A stretch of DNA of 64,000 nucleotides from NCBI GenBank assembly GCA_903855945.1, contig CAIOAK010000205.1, positions 16,421 through 80,420 on the forward strand. Direction: 5' to 3'. Origin of the DNA: an uncultured Anaeromyxobacter sp. (GTDB taxonomy: Bacteria > Myxococcota > Myxococcia > Myxococcales > Anaeromyxobacteraceae). The notes beneath the pieces are model-generated. The model worked only from the letters and a program-made list of their open reading frames with translations. It ran no database searches and was not told where the DNA came from. Numbering within the stretch: the first letter of the stretch is position 1; each line of letters begins with the position of its first letter. Position numbers and translations under genes: made by a program. Below are positions 25,987-36,367 of this stretch, in pieces.

Positions 25987-26982
25987 CTACGGCCGCGCGA
26001 TCTCCCGGGCCAGCTCGACGATCGAGAGGGGAGACGACCCCTCCGCCTTGTTGTTCACGATGACGAGCCCCTGCTTGCCGCGCTCCGCCGCGCGCCGGAC
26101 GAGGGCGGCCACCGAGGTCCGGCTCTCCGGATCGGGGTCGGCCAGGCGGTCGAACGGGGCGTAGAGATCGCGAGCCTCCTCGTACCCGCGCCCGTGCCCG
26201 AGCATCCATCGCACCACGAGCAAGGGCTGCGCCTCCACCGGCGCCACCGCGGACTGGGCCTCCAGGGAGGGCATGGAGGGGTGCACCGTGAACCCGTGCG
26301 ACGCGCCCGCCGCCGCCAGCGCCGCGGCGTAGGCGGCGCCGAGGAGCTCGACGTTCCGGATCTCCACCGCGTACGGGACGCCCGGAGGGAGGGCCGACAG
26401 GAAGGTGCCCAGCCGCTCGGTGAACCGCCCCGGGTCGCGGGAATGGGCGCGGGGGAGGGGCGGGAACTGGAAGAGGAGCACGCCCAGCCGGTCGCCCAGC
26501 CCCTCGACGGCCGGGGCCACCACGGCGTCGCGCGCGAAGGACGGGTCGAGCCAGCGCGGGTTCTCCGCGCCAGCGCCGCGCCCGTCCCGCAGCCACGGGA
26601 AGGTGCAGCGCTGCGAGGCCTTCACCAGGAAGCGGAAGCCGTCCGGCACCTGCGCGGCGTGGTGCGCGAAGGCCGGGGCGGACAGCGGCGAATAGAAGGT
26701 CCGGTCGATCCCCGCGGCGCGGAGCAGGGGGTGACGTGCGTAGGCGACGAGCCCCCCGGCGGAGAGCGCCTCCGCGGAATGCCGCCCCGCCCAGACGAGG
26801 CCGTCCCATCCCGGGAAGGACCACGACGAGGTCCCCATCCGGATCTCCGGCGGCAGCTGGGTCGCCAGGTCATTCACTTTAAGTGAAATAGGAGCGGCAT
26901 TTACCCCGCGTGACGAGAGGGAGCCGAAGAGGCCCAGTTGCTCGGGGGACGAGGACCCCCGCGCTCCACGTTGCGCCGACAT
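25987..26982 (-). CDS. DUF72 family protein (YecE-like)
   Basis: The 331-residue protein has the DUF72 TIM-barrel pattern: IRMGTSSWSFPGWDGLVW, FYSPLSAPAFAHHAAQVPDGFRF, KASQRCTFPW and, near the C-terminus, LVIVNNKAEGSSPLSIVELA. The ~47-residue N-terminal extension (EQLGLFG) is seen in some family members. The biochemical function of the family is unknown. It is convergent with the PLP enzyme (7-base gap). An exact copy of the dispersed palindrome lies in the N-terminal region, where codon bias collapses (ATT TCA CTT AAA). Confidence 0.82.
   Translation of the reverse strand: MSAQRGARGSSSPEQLGLFGSLSSRGVNAAPISLKVNDLATQLPPEIRMGTSSWSFPGWDGLVWAGRHSAEALSAGGLVAYARHPLLRAAGIDRTFYSPLSAPAFAHHAAQVPDGFRFLVKASQRCTFPWLRDGRGAGAENPRWLDPSFARDAVVAPAVEGLGDRLGVLLFQFPPLPRAHSRDPGRFTERLGTFLSALPPGVPYAVEIRNVELLGAAYAAALAAAGASHGFTVHPSMPSLEAQSAVAPVEAQPLLVVRWMLGHGRGYEEARDLYAPFDRLADPDPESRTSVAALVRRAAERGKQGLVIVNNKAEGSSPLSIVELAREIARP
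26873..26887. repeat. Dispersed palindrome, copy C (in DUF72 gene)
   Basis: TTCACTTTAAGTGAA is a perfect 7-1-7 palindrome inside the DUF72 gene, in a run of A/T-ending codons (ISLKVN) unlike the rest of the gene. Confidence 0.5.
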
Positions 26983-27133
26983 GTAGGGAATCTAGTCACT
27001 TCGGGTCATGCGCGCCCCCCGGATGGGTAATAAAGAGCTGCGCACGTCCCGTGAATGATGGTCAGGGTGGACTGTTCACGGTACTTCCGCTGCCGATCAC
27101 TCCGGGTTACAGATCCATCCGCAGGGAGGAAAC

Positions 27134-27772
27134 GTGGGCCACGGGATGGTGCGACGGAGCGTGCAGGCGTCGGTGGCGGCCCTCGGGGCGGTCATCCTGC
27201 TCCTGCCGTGCACCGCCGGCCTGCATCCGTCCCCCCTCGCGCAGTCGGCCGCCGAGCCGCGCCCGCTCGACCCGCTGGCCGCGCACGTCCTCGTCCGGAG
27301 TCCGTCACTGCCCGTGAATGACGCCACGGAGCTCGCCACGGTGGTCCGCGAGGAGTCCAGCGCGGCCGGCCTCGACCCGATCCTCGTCCTCGCCGTCATC
27401 GGCGTGGAATCGGGGTGGGAGACGCACGCGGTCTCGGAGCGGGGAGCCCGCGGCCTGATGCAGCTCCGGCGTGCGGCGCTGGAGAGCGAGGAGCGGCAGG
27501 CGGGCGTCGCCCCCGGGGATGCCCACGACCCGGTCCACAACGTCCGCATGGGGATCCGCTACCTGGGCCGGATGGTGGCCTCCTTCGGCGATCTCGACCT
27601 GGCGCTCACGGCCTACAACTCGGGCCCCACCCGGACGCTCTCGGCGCTCCTCGCGGTCGAGGACATGCCCGACGGGATGCTCGCCTACGCGCGCAAGGTT
27701 CGGCGCGAGGAGCGGCGCATCCGGCGCGAGATGCCGCACGCCCTCCTCACCGTGGCCCAGGCGTCGGGGTAG
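27134..27772 (+). CDS. Exported lytic transglycosylase (SLT domain)
   Basis: The 212-residue periplasmic enzyme has a signal peptide (VAALGAVILLLPCTAGL) and a Slt-type domain: DPILVLAVIGVESGWETHAVS with the catalytic Glu, GARGLMQL, VHNVRMGIRYLGRMV and ALTAYNSGP. It cleaves peptidoglycan glycan strands to 1,6-anhydro products. The start is GTG at 27134, placed by the GGGAGGAAAC site. The upstream 150-base gap contains a TAATAA box near 27030. Confidence 0.85.
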   Translation: MGHGMVRRSVQASVAALGAVILLLPCTAGLHPSPLAQSAAEPRPLDPLAAHVLVRSPSLPVNDATELATVVREESSAAGLDPILVLAVIGVESGWETHAVSERGARGLMQLRRAALESEERQAGVAPGDAHDPVHNVRMGIRYLGRMVASFGDLDLALTAYNSGPTRTLSALLAVEDMPDGMLAYARKVRREERRIRREMPHALLTVAQASG

Positions 27773-27783
27773 ACTCCCGGTCC

Positions 27784-28431
27784 ATGCCCCGAAGGACCCT
27801 TCTCCGCCCCGCGCCGGCGGCCTGGACGCGCTCCGAGCTCGCCGCCCTGCGCCGCCTGCGAACCCCGGCCCGCATCCAGGACTTCCTGGATGCGCTCTCC
27901 TACCGCGCCGAGGACGCTCCGGCCTGCCCGCGCCGCGTGCTCGCCGAGCGGACGGCCCACTGCTACGACGGGGCGCTCTTCGCCGCGGCGGCCCTGCGGC
28001 TGGCCGGCCACCCGCCGCTCCTCGTCGACCTGCAGGCGGTGCGGGACGACGACCACGTGCTGGCGGTCTTCCGGGAGGGCGGGTGCTGGGGAGCCATCGC
28101 CAAGTCGAACTTCGCCGGCCTGCGCTTCCGCGAGCCCATCTTCCGCAGCGTGCGGGAGCTCGCCACGAGCTACTTCGAGAGCTACTTCAACCTGGAGGGG
28201 GAGAAGACGCTGCGCCGCTACTCGCGCCCCTTCGACCTCTCGAGGTTCGACCGGCTCGGCTGGACCTTCGACGAGACCTGGCTGCCCGACATCGCGGGGC
28301 GGCTCGACGCCTCCCGGCACCACCCGGTCCTCCCGCCGGCGCGGGAGCGCCGTCTTCGCCCGGTGGACGACCGGTCGATGCGCTCCGGGATGGTGGGCAC
28401 CGACCTGGCCGGCGTCCACCGGAACGGCTGA
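27784..28431 (+). CDS. Transglutaminase-like superfamily protein (inferred)
   Basis: This 215-residue soluble protein has AERTAHCYDGALFAAAALRLAG (~residues 55-76), a Cys at a helix start as in the transglutaminase/papain-like fold, followed by DDDHVLAVFREGGCWGAIAKSN with a candidate catalytic His. The pattern fits bacterial transglutaminase-like domains, but I do not recognise a named family. It lies 11 bases after the lytic transglycosylase and is probably co-transcribed with it. The Arg-rich C-terminus (RERRLRPVDDRSMRSG) is unusual. Confidence 0.6.
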   Translation: MPRRTLLRPAPAAWTRSELAALRRLRTPARIQDFLDALSYRAEDAPACPRRVLAERTAHCYDGALFAAAALRLAGHPPLLVDLQAVRDDDHVLAVFREGGCWGAIAKSNFAGLRFREPIFRSVRELATSYFESYFNLEGEKTLRRYSRPFDLSRFDRLGWTFDETWLPDIAGRLDASRHHPVLPPARERRLRPVDDRSMRSGMVGTDLAGVHRNG

Positions 28432-28512
28432 GGCGGCGAGCGCCATCTGGGGAACACCTGGATCGCCATCACCTCCTGCTCCTGGGATGGTGCCGGATCC
28501 GCGGGATCTCGC

Positions 28513-28668
28513 TGCGGCGGCCTGCTCGGGGTGGCGGGGATCGCGCTCGTCTTCTGGCCGGAGTTCCGGCACCTGCAGGCGGGGGACGGTGCGTTCCTGG
28601 GTTCCGCCCGGGCCGGCCACATCGCCGTGGTGATCGCCGGGAACCCGGTGGTGCTGCGCCTCCGCTAA
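28513..28668 (+). pseudogene. Remnant of an EamA/DMT-type transporter gene
   Basis: After the transglutaminase-like gene a frame reads GGLLGVAGIALVFWPEF-RHLQAGDGAFLGSA...AGNPVVLRLR and stops at TAA 28666-28668. The first part is the typical helix and loop of EamA permeases (GLLGVAGVALVFWPEL). No start codon or upstream half is recognisable and the following helix is degraded, so this is a short decayed fragment. It overlaps the end of the nitronate monooxygenase gene on the other strand. Confidence 0.4.
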
Positions 28669-29822
28669 CCGAGGGCGGCTTCCCGCAGGGCGCCGTCCTG
28701 GGCGTCGAGGGCCACGTCCATGTCGTCCACGATGGCCTGCACGGAGCGGAGCTCCCCCACCTTCGTCTCGGGCAGCCGCACCAGGCTCTGGCCCGTGTAG
28801 TAGAGCCCCTGCACCTCGTCCCCCTGGGCCACCGCCCGCAGCAGCGCGTCGGTGATGCAGAAGCTCTCCTGGAAGTTGCTCGCCCGGCACTTGCAGAGCC
28901 CCTCGGCCAGGCACTCGATGCAGGCCTTCTTTCGCCCCATGTAGCCGGAGGGGCCGAAGTACCAGGCCTTCGAACGGGGAGGGTAGCTCTTGCCGGCGGC
29001 CAGCCCGTCGGTGAACGGGCTGCGCACGGCGCGGGCCTTCATGCCCTTCACACAGCTCGTGATGATGGCGACGTCCTCCGCCTTCTTGCCGAGGTGGACC
29101 TGCTTGAAGGTGGGGTGGGCGTCGCCGTCGCTGGAGGCGATGAAGCGGGTGGCGAGTTGCACGCCCGCCGCGCCCTGGGCGAAGTAGCGTCCCAGGTCGG
29201 AGGCGTGGACGCCGCCGGCCGCAACCACCGGCAGCGACGTGGCGGCGCAGACCTCCTCCACCAGCGTGGGCAGCGGATGGCCGATATCGCCGATGTGCCC
29301 GCCCGCCTCGGCTCCCTCGGCCACCACCCACTCGGCGCCCCACTTCTCGTACATGGCCGCGAGCCGTCCCGAGGAGACGATGCCCGCGAAGGGGGTGCCG
29401 GCGTCGCGGCACCAGCGGATGATGTCCCGGGAGATGCCCGCCCCCTGGACGAGGAAGGAGACGCCCTCGTCGAGAGCGGTGCGGGCGGAAAGCTCGAAGT
29501 CGGCCTTGTTGATGGCGGCCATCAGGTTCACGCCCACGAAGCCGCCCGGCGCGGTGGCCTTGGCGCGCTGGATCTCGGCGCGCAGGTGCTCGGGCGTCTT
29601 GATCACGGCGGAGATGGTGCCCACCCCGACGAAGCGGCGGGATCGGGCGGCGGCGACCTTTCCGGCCAGGCCGTCGGAGGCGTGGATGCCCATGCCGCCC
29701 TGCACGAGCAGCCGCTTTCCGGAGGCGACGATGGCCGCGATGGCGGCGCGATCGAGCTTGGGAGCCGGCGCGGGGGCGGTGGACGGAGCGGACGACGTGA
29801 GGTTCTCTGCGGCCATCGACAT
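28665..29822 (-). CDS. Nitronate monooxygenase family FMN protein
   Basis: The 385-residue TIM-barrel flavoprotein belongs to the 2-nitropropane dioxygenase family: VQGGMGIHASDGLAGKVA, GFVGVNLMAAI, FLVQGAGISRDIIRWC, WVVAEGAEAGGHIGDIGHPL (FMN phosphate region and the catalytic-type His), LPVVAAGGVHASDLGRYFAQGAAGVQLATRF. A Cys cluster (KACIECLAEGLCKCRASNFQ, ~residue 305) sits in the C-terminal part, as in a subgroup found with lipid enzymes, and could hold iron or zinc. The start ATG at 29822 is chosen because the preceding residues are low-complexity. Confidence 0.85.
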   Translation of the reverse strand: MSMAAENLTSSAPSTAPAPAPKLDRAAIAAIVASGKRLLVQGGMGIHASDGLAGKVAAARSRRFVGVGTISAVIKTPEHLRAEIQRAKATAPGGFVGVNLMAAINKADFELSARTALDEGVSFLVQGAGISRDIIRWCRDAGTPFAGIVSSGRLAAMYEKWGAEWVVAEGAEAGGHIGDIGHPLPTLVEEVCAATSLPVVAAGGVHASDLGRYFAQGAAGVQLATRFIASSDGDAHPTFKQVHLGKKAEDVAIITSCVKGMKARAVRSPFTDGLAAGKSYPPRSKAWYFGPSGYMGRKKACIECLAEGLCKCRASNFQESFCITDALLRAVAQGDEVQGLYYTGQSLVRLPETKVGELRSVQAIVDDMDVALDAQDGALREAALG

Positions 29823-30025
29823 GTTCGCTCCGGGTGATGCAGTCGGGAGGGGAGGACGCACCCTACCCGGGGCGTGTCATGCCCATGTCACGGCGAGCGA
29901 AACGTCGGAGCGCCCGGATGGCGCAGCGCGGCGTAAACAATGCTTTCCGGGGTCGCCCGGACGGGGGAAGAGGCACGACGGCGGCGCGTCGACAGGCGGG
30001 CCGGGACATGATTACCTCCGGCGCC

Positions 30026-32088
<2,063 letters not shown>

Positions 32089-32092
<4 letters not shown>

Positions 32093-32898
32093 GGCGCATC
32101 TGCGTCCTCGCCCAGAAGGGCGGCGTGGGGAAGACCACCGTCAGCCTGAACCTGGCGGTGGCCTTCGCCCGGCTGGGTCGGCGCACGCTCCTCGTGGACC
32201 TCGACCCGCAGGGGGGCGTCGGCCACTCGCTCGGTCGGGACGACACGGCGCTGCACGGCCTCGCCGATGTGCTCATGGGGCGGGTCGCCCCGGACAAGGG
32301 GCCCATCCGCACACGCCTTCCCGCCTTCTCGGTCCTGGCGCGCGGGCGGCTCGATCCGATCGACGCGGTGGAGTACGAGGAGGCGCTGCGGGGCGGGGCG
32401 CTCGCCCGGGCGCTCGACCCCGTGGAGCCGGGCTACGACCTCGTCCTGTACGACACACCCGCCGGGCTCGGTGCGATCACCCGCGCCGCGCTGGCCCGCG
32501 CCCACTTCGCGCTCGTGCCCTTCCAGGCCGAGGCGCTCTCGGCACGCTCGGTGTCCCATGCGGTGCGGGTGGTGGACCACGTCCGGGAGAACGAGAATCC
32601 GGCGCTGCGGCTCCTGGGCATCCTTCCCACCATGGTCGATCGGGCGAGCGCCGACGCGGTGGCCGCACTGGGGCAGGTCTGGGAGAGCCAGCCTCGGGTG
32701 CTCGAGACCGTCATCCCCCGGGCGACCATCTTCGTCGAGGCCAGCCGGAAGGGTGTCCCGATCTCCTTCGTGCACGGTCCGGCGGCTCCGGAGGCGCGGC
32801 GATTCGGGATGCTCGCGGACGAGCTGGAGCAGGCGATGGAGCGGATTTCCCGAGAGGAGGGCGCGGCCGATGAACCCACCGGGCAGCAAGAGCACTGA
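32089..32898 (+). CDS. ParA/MinD-family ATPase
   Basis: This 269-residue P-loop ATPase begins ICVLAQKGGVGKTTVSLNLAVAFARLG with the deviant Walker A motif (KGGVGKTT), followed by LLVDLDPQGGVGHSLG and YDLVLYDTPAGLGAITRAAL. Such proteins position DNA, chemoreceptors or other cargo using ATP-driven dimerisation. No parB or parS lies next to it; its neighbour is a Roadblock-like protein overlapping by 29 bases. GTG at 32089 overlaps the peptidase stop. Its cargo is unknown. Confidence 0.87.
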
Positions 32899-33340
32899 CG
32901 GAGGATTCCTCCCCTTTCGCGCAGCCCAGGCGCTCGGCGGCTCGACGCGGGACACCGCGCCCGTGCAGGCCGAGCCCGAGGCCGGCGCGACACGGGCCGA
33001 GGCCTGGGACTCCCTGCTCGGATGGTGCGACCGGGCGGGCATGGCGGACGGAGGGCTGCTGACCGATCGGGAGGGAAACGTTCTCGAGATCCGCGGCGCG
33101 CCACCGCCCTGCGACCCCGCAGCGGCGGCGAGGAGCATGGTCGATGCCCTGGCCGGGGCTCCGGCAGCCGGACCCGAGGGGGTTGCGGCTGCGCTCGACC
33201 TCGGTGCCACATGGATCACCGGATTCGGCGTGACCACCCCGGCCGGCACGACATACACGGCAGTCTTCTGGGGGCGGGCGCCGCTGCGCGCAACCATCCG
33301 CGCTCCACTCGCGCGCTGGATCGGAGAGGTGCTCGGTTAA
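32870..33340 (+). CDS. Roadblock/LC7-like protein (tentative)
   Basis: The 156-residue protein has a ~45-residue variable N-terminus and then DGGLLTDREGNVLEIRG, AAARSMVDALAG and a beta pattern reminiscent of Roadblock/LC7 domains (MglB-like regulators of small GTPases). The match is weak. The gene starts inside the end of the ParA gene behind GAGAGGAGG, so the two products are made together and may interact. It overlaps the 3' end of the convergent selenoprotein gene by 4 bases. Confidence 0.5.
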   Translation: MNPPGSKSTDGGFLPFRAAQALGGSTRDTAPVQAEPEAGATRAEAWDSLLGWCDRAGMADGGLLTDREGNVLEIRGAPPPCDPAAAARSMVDALAGAPAAGPEGVAAALDLGATWITGFGVTTPAGTTYTAVFWGRAPLRATIRAPLARWIGEVLG

Positions 33341-33570
33341 GTCTTCACCCGCCGTGCGATCTCCCCGAGCAGTTCCTCGGTGTCGGGCCACTCGCCGGTC
33401 GCGAGCTTCGAGTGGATCACTTGGCCGCCGAGGGTGACCTCGAGGGCCCCCCGCCTCCCGGGCTTGAACTCGACGTCCACCTTTCCGGCAAACCGCCTGG
33501 TGATGGCCTGCCCGAGACCTCGGGCACGGGGGAGGTAGTTTCAAACCAGGCAGTATTCGATGGTGACCAT
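33337..33570 (-). CDS. SelW/Rdx-family selenoprotein (UGA read as selenocysteine)
   Basis: Reading the in-frame TGA (33543-33541, codon 10) as selenocysteine (U) gives a 77-residue protein starting MVTIEYCLVUNYLPRARGL. This is the Rdx/SelW thioredoxin-like fold with its CxxU redox motif at residues 7-10; relatives have CxxC or CxxU followed by NxxxRA. The frame continues through EVTLGGQVIHSK to the natural TAA with strong third-position G/C. A hairpin with the SelB-type loop AGGUCU lies 20 bases after the UGA. GGGGGAAGA precedes the ATG. SelW-like proteins act as small thiol/selenol oxidoreductases. It needs selA, selB, selC and selD, which are not in this window. Confidence 0.85.
33509..33526 (-). 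promoter_or_regulatory. Bacterial SECIS-like hairpin
   Basis: On the minus strand TGCCCGAGGTCTCGGGCA folds into a 6-bp G/C stem (8 if AG/CT pair) closing the loop AGGUCU. That is the same hexaloop as in the E. coli fdhF SECIS element, where loop G and U contact SelB. It starts 14 bases after the UGA with the loop at +21, close to the fdhF spacing. The bulged U of the fdhF stem is not evident. Confidence 0.8.
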
Positions 33571-33693
33571 TCTTCCCCCATGACGCCGAGGGCCCCGGCT
33601 CGCAACCACCTCGCCCGCCGCATCCCGGGATCGGGAGCGACGGGGAGGGGCAGGCGAGGCGCGGGGCCCGGCTGCCGGGATACCGGCGACGAA

Positions 33694-33885
33694 CTAGACC
33701 TTGACGATGCAGTCGGTCGGGCAGACGGCGATGCAGGCCATCTCACCGCCCTGGGCAGCGCACTCGTCGCACTTCTCGGCGTCGATCACGTAGGCGTCGT
33801 CGCCCGAGGCGATGGCGGTGTTGGGGCACTCCGGCTCGCAGGCGCCGCAGCTGGTGCAGTCATCGACGACGATCTTGTTGGCCAT
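33694..33885 (-). CDS. 2[4Fe-4S] ferredoxin
   Basis: The 63-residue ferredoxin has CTSCGACEPECP and CDECAAQGGEMACIAVCP. The longer spacing between the second and third Cys of cluster II (an inserted loop) is that of Allochromatium-type ferredoxins, which often have one very low-potential cluster. It is a soluble electron carrier. The ATG follows CTGGAG. A sigma-54-like promoter lies 60 bases upstream and would link it to nitrogen or alternative metabolism. Confidence 0.92.
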   Translation of the reverse strand: MANKIVVDDCTSCGACEPECPNTAIASGDDAYVIDAEKCDECAAQGGEMACIAVCPTDCIVKV

Positions 33886-33944
33886 CTTGGTTCTCCAGTT
33901 CTTCGGTTCTTGGAAGGGATTGGAAATGCTCGGTCGCCGTCCCT

Positions 33945-33960
33945 TGCACGGCGCGCGCCA
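33945..33960 (-). promoter_or_regulatory. Candidate sigma-54 promoter of the ferredoxin gene
   Basis: Minus-strand TGGCGCGCGCCGTGCA matches the -24/-12 consensus TGGCACG-N4-TTGCA at all but two positions, with GG and GC exactly 10 bases apart. The start would fall ~48 bases before the ATG. GC-rich background raises the chance of a spurious match. Confidence 0.45.
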
Positions 33961-34094
33961 CCATGGTCGGAAAGTCGAATCCCCCTGTTCCCGGCAATTT
34001 ATCGATTCAAGGTCCGGAGGAACTTGCGGCGAAGGGGGGTGTGACCGCAAAAAGTGCGGGGAATACAGGAGAATTCCGGTCCTGTTTGGAAACG

Positions 34095-35111
34095 CTACGG
34101 AGCCTGCCCCTTGCGAGCCTTCACCGAGTACGGGTTGGCGTCGAGCGCGCTCGACACGTCCCGGATGGCCCGCTGGGCGCGGACGCTGTTTCCGGTCGCG
34201 TCGAGGGGAGGGGAGAACACGGCGATCCCGAAGCGCCCGGGAGCGACGGCGAGGATCCCGCCACCGACCCCGCTCTTGCCCGGGAGCCCGACCTGGTAGA
34301 GCCAGATGCCCGAGTCGTCGTACAGGCCGGCCGTGGCCATGATCGCCAGGATCCGGGGAACGTTGGCAGACGAGACGACCTGCTTCCCCGTCACCGGGTT
34401 CCGTCCGCCGTTGGCCAGCGTGGCCGCCATCACGGCGAGGTCGTGGACGTTCACGGAGATGGCGCACTGGCGGGTGTAGATGTCGGTGCTCTCGCCCGGG
34501 TCGAAGTAGAGCCGGCCGTAGGCCTGCATCAGCTTGGCGATGGCCTGGTTCCGGCCGTTGGTCGCGGCCTCCGAGCGGTAGACCGTCTCGTCCACCGTGA
34601 GCTTCCTCCCGGCGGCCTCCTCGTGGATGGCGAGGATGCGGGCCCACTTCTCCTCGCCGGTCGCGCCCTCGACGAGGCTCGTCGTGGCGATGGCCCCGGG
34701 ATTCACGAAGGGGTTCATCTCGGCCCCCTTGTGCTGCTCGATGGCCACGATGGAGTTGAAGACCTGCCCGGTGGCGTCGACGCCGATCTTGTCCAGGACC
34801 GCCTTCGCCCCCGAGTGCTCGATCACGCTCGCCAGCGTGAACACCTTGGAGATCGACTGGATGGAGAAGCGCGCCGCCACGTCCCCCTTCTCGAACACCT
34901 TGCCGTCCACGGTGACCACCGAGATCCCGTAGAGCTTCGGGTCCACCCTGGCGAGCGCGGGGATGTAGTCGGCGTTCTTCCCCTCCTGGAGCGTCCGGTA
35001 TTTCTCCCAGGCGGCGTCGACCGCGACCTCGATCGGATCGGGAGGAGCCGCGCGGGCGGCCAGGGAGAGGGAGAGCGCGAGGAGAACGGCGAGCGAGCGT
35101 GCGAGATTCAC
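34095..35111 (-). CDS. glsA: Glutaminase with signal peptide
   Basis: The 338-residue serine-dependent beta-lactamase-fold glutaminase hydrolyses glutamine to glutamate and ammonia. The catalytic SxxK is in FSIQSISKVFTLA (~residue 85); the family motifs GAEMNPFVNPGAIATTSLV, EAATNGRNQAIAKLM and YTRQCAISVN are all present. An N-terminal signal peptide (LAVLLALSLSLAARAAPP) predicts export, whereas E. coli GlsA is cytoplasmic. GTG at 35111 is chosen for the GAGG eight bases upstream; GTG at 35120 is possible. It lies 16 bases after the porin gene on the same strand, so the two likely form an operon. Confidence 0.92.
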   Translation of the reverse strand: MNLARSLAVLLALSLSLAARAAPPDPIEVAVDAAWEKYRTLQEGKNADYIPALARVDPKLYGISVVTVDGKVFEKGDVAARFSIQSISKVFTLASVIEHSGAKAVLDKIGVDATGQVFNSIVAIEQHKGAEMNPFVNPGAIATTSLVEGATGEEKWARILAIHEEAAGRKLTVDETVYRSEAATNGRNQAIAKLMQAYGRLYFDPGESTDIYTRQCAISVNVHDLAVMAATLANGGRNPVTGKQVVSSANVPRILAIMATAGLYDDSGIWLYQVGLPGKSGVGGGILAVAPGRFGIAVFSPPLDATGNSVRAQRAIRDVSSALDANPYSVKARKGQAP

Positions 35112-35127
35112 GGAGTCCACCTCGGGG

Positions 35128-36351
35128 TCACCACGTGTGCGCGTAGTCGACGCGGAACGAGAACTGGAGGCGATAGTCGGTGCCCACCGCGCCCCCCTTG
35201 TCGCGCCGCTCGCCGTAGAGGAACTCGGCCCCCGCCATCACCGCGGGGATGGGGCGGAAGAGCAGGTTGGCGGAGGCGTACTGGCCGAGCTCGAAGGCGG
35301 CCGGGGTCTGCTGGTCGGTCGTGAACATGCGGGTCATCGACCACCCGACCGAGCTCGAGAACTGATCGCTCCAGGCGTGGTCGTAGTAGGCCACGAGACC
35401 GAGGAGCGGCAAGGCCTTGGCCGCGTCGTTCTCCGGCGCGAGGTCGAAGGTGGCGTCGTTCATGTAGGCGGCGATGCCGGCGCCGTACACGGCCTGAAGT
35501 CGAAGGTGGTCCCGCTTCCAGAGGTTCACCACCGAGGAGAGGCTGGCGCCCCAGCCCGTGGTGTACCCCCACTGGGAGTCCGTGGTCGCGGTCTGGAGCA
35601 CCTGGTACCCGAGCCAGCGGAGGATCCCCGACGCCTGCACGTGCCCGAAGCCCCCCGAGAAGCGGTAGCGCGCGGTCACGTCCGGGTAGCGGGTGTAGCT
35701 GGTCGCTCCGACCAGGGGATCCACGCTGCCCCCGCTGCCGCTGTCGATGGCCAGCCCGGGCGCCTCGATGGCGACGGCGAGGGAGTGCTCGCCGGAGAGC
35801 GGTGTCCAGCGGAGCTGCGGATTGCGCAGGAAGACCATGCCGCCCGGCCCCCAGTAGTCGATGACGTCGGGGAAGACGTCCACGTCCATGAAGAGGCTCT
35901 GGGTCTGCCCGGCCAGGAACTGCCAGAACTCGGCGTAGGCGAGCCGAAGCCGGATGGTGGTCTGGCCGACGTGGACGCCCACGCCGAAGAGGTCGAACTC
36001 GAACTGGGCCCGGGCCGGCGCGAAGCCGGTCGGGACCTCGCCCCAGACGCCGAAGCGGGTCTGCTTCACGCTGAAGCTGGTCTCGCCGTCGGGCCCGAAC
36101 TGCCCGGGCAGGACGGGGATGGTGGTGAAGCGCAGGGTGTCCTTCCAGTCCGGGGCCACCCGCTTGAAGTCGCCGATCACGTCCAGCTGGGCGAAGCCGT
36201 AGATCTTGAAGATGGGCTTCGAGACCTCGGCTGGCGGCTCGCCGGCGGGCACCTGCACCTCCGCCGACGGCGCGGCCGGCAGGGCGGCGAGGAGGAGCCC
36301 CGCCACGAGGGCGAGGGGACGGAAGGTGGAGGGATGTGCCCGGCTCTGCAT
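35128..36351 (-). CDS. DcaP-like outer-membrane porin
   Basis: The 407-residue protein has a signal peptide ending PAAPSAE. FKIYGFAQLDVIGDFKRVAPDW is the N-terminal signature of DcaP-like trimeric porins, and SVKQTRFGVWGEVPTG...AQFEFDLFG follows. Alternating beta-strand patterns continue to the terminal DYRLQFSFRVDYAHTW, whose aromatic last residue suits BAM-dependent outer-membrane insertion. DcaP porins take up dicarboxylates; with the exported glutaminase downstream, uptake of glutamate is a plausible role (inference). Confidence 0.8.
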   Translation of the reverse strand: MQSRAHPSTFRPLALVAGLLLAALPAAPSAEVQVPAGEPPAEVSKPIFKIYGFAQLDVIGDFKRVAPDWKDTLRFTTIPVLPGQFGPDGETSFSVKQTRFGVWGEVPTGFAPARAQFEFDLFGVGVHVGQTTIRLRLAYAEFWQFLAGQTQSLFMDVDVFPDVIDYWGPGGMVFLRNPQLRWTPLSGEHSLAVAIEAPGLAIDSGSGGSVDPLVGATSYTRYPDVTARYRFSGGFGHVQASGILRWLGYQVLQTATTDSQWGYTTGWGASLSSVVNLWKRDHLRLQAVYGAGIAAYMNDATFDLAPENDAAKALPLLGLVAYYDHAWSDQFSSSVGWSMTRMFTTDQQTPAAFELGQYASANLLFRPIPAVMAGAEFLYGERRDKGGAVGTDYRLQFSFRVDYAHTW

Positions 36352-36367
36352 GCGGAACTCCGTTCGA

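Noticed and set aside
33541..33543. In-frame TGA as a nonsense mutation or sequencing error
   Set aside because: It falls exactly on the redox position of CxxU and is followed by a SECIS-like hairpin with AGGUCU, so selenocysteine explains it better.
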